Shown here in pieces: positions 63,974-64,000 of a stretch of 64,000 nt of DNA. The notes under the pieces were generated by a model, which did no database searches, was not told the DNA's origin, and was given only the letters and a program-made list of their open reading frames with translations. Where the stretch lies: the NCBI RefSeq assembly GCF_003122325.1, contig NZ_QFBC01000001.1:248001-312000 (forward strand). Reading direction: 5' to 3'. The DNA comes from Rhizobium album (GTDB lineage: Bacteria; Pseudomonadota; Alphaproteobacteria; Rhizobiales; Rhizobiaceae). A program made the position numbers and the translations under genes. How positions within the stretch are numbered: position 1 is the stretch's first letter; each line of letters begins with the position of its first letter.

Positions 63974-64000
63974 TAATAGTGGCGATCACGGTGCGCATCG

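Overview
The window is a stretch of high-GC alphaproteobacterial chromosome that looks like Rhizobiaceae. Supporting signs are RirA (the rhizobial Rrf2 iron regulator), a CbrA/PdhS-type sensor kinase, a phasin, the BcsN-type cellulose operon, many polyamine-type ABC transporters, and dispersed palindromic intergenic elements. From memory, two blocks resemble the Sinorhizobium meliloti chromosomal region around SMc00770-SMc00790: potGHI / acetoacetyl-CoA synthetase / cbrA / phaP, and rirA / dppABCDF. I could not align them, so species is not assigned.

Layout. 1-4.1 kb: end of a putrescine-type ABC transporter (potG-H-I), a small membrane protein and an AsmA-like protein. 4.3-11.3 kb: acetoacetyl-CoA synthetase, the 1277-residue kinase CbrA, a phasin gene with two operator-like sites, and tRNA-His. 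11.4-13.3 kb: a Phd/VapC toxin-antitoxin pair and an M10-type metalloprotease. 13.6-21.2 kb: a tightly overlapping cellulose operon (bcsA-bcsB-TPR protein-bcsN) with no bcsZ endoglucanase. 21.3-23.5 kb: a DUF898 membrane protein overlapping an M48 protease. 23.7-29.8 kb: rirA and a dipeptide transporter operon. 29.9-31.6 kb: an AbrB-type permease and gluconokinase. 31.7-41.2 kb: a cluster of a guanidine-modifying enzyme, an unusual M20 amidohydrolase, a LysR regulator, a complete polyamine-like ABC transporter and a 2-ketoarginine-decarboxylase-like enzyme. 41.5-46 kb: a GFA protein and the sulfate transporter. 46.3-49.3 kb: an ABC-F ATPase, Zur-controlled zinT and a small secreted protein. 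49.4-60.2 kb: a putrescine uptake and gamma-glutamylation operon (potG-H-I-F, a serine hydrolase, an amidohydrolase, puuA, puuB) divergent from a GntR regulator. 60.2-64 kb: a ferric hydroxamate transporter (fhuC-D-B) with an IRO box in its promoter.

Working together: the window encodes both RirA and a probable RirA target (fhuCDB). Acetoacetyl-CoA synthetase and the phasin belong to polyhydroxybutyrate turnover. Three separate polyamine-type transporters are present, two of them next to catabolic enzymes. The 31.7-41.2 kb cluster is the best candidate for an uncharacterised pathway: uptake and breakdown of a guanidino or acyl-arginine type compound. That substrate is inferred only from enzyme families. 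No CRISPR array, insertion sequence, prophage or rRNA gene was seen.
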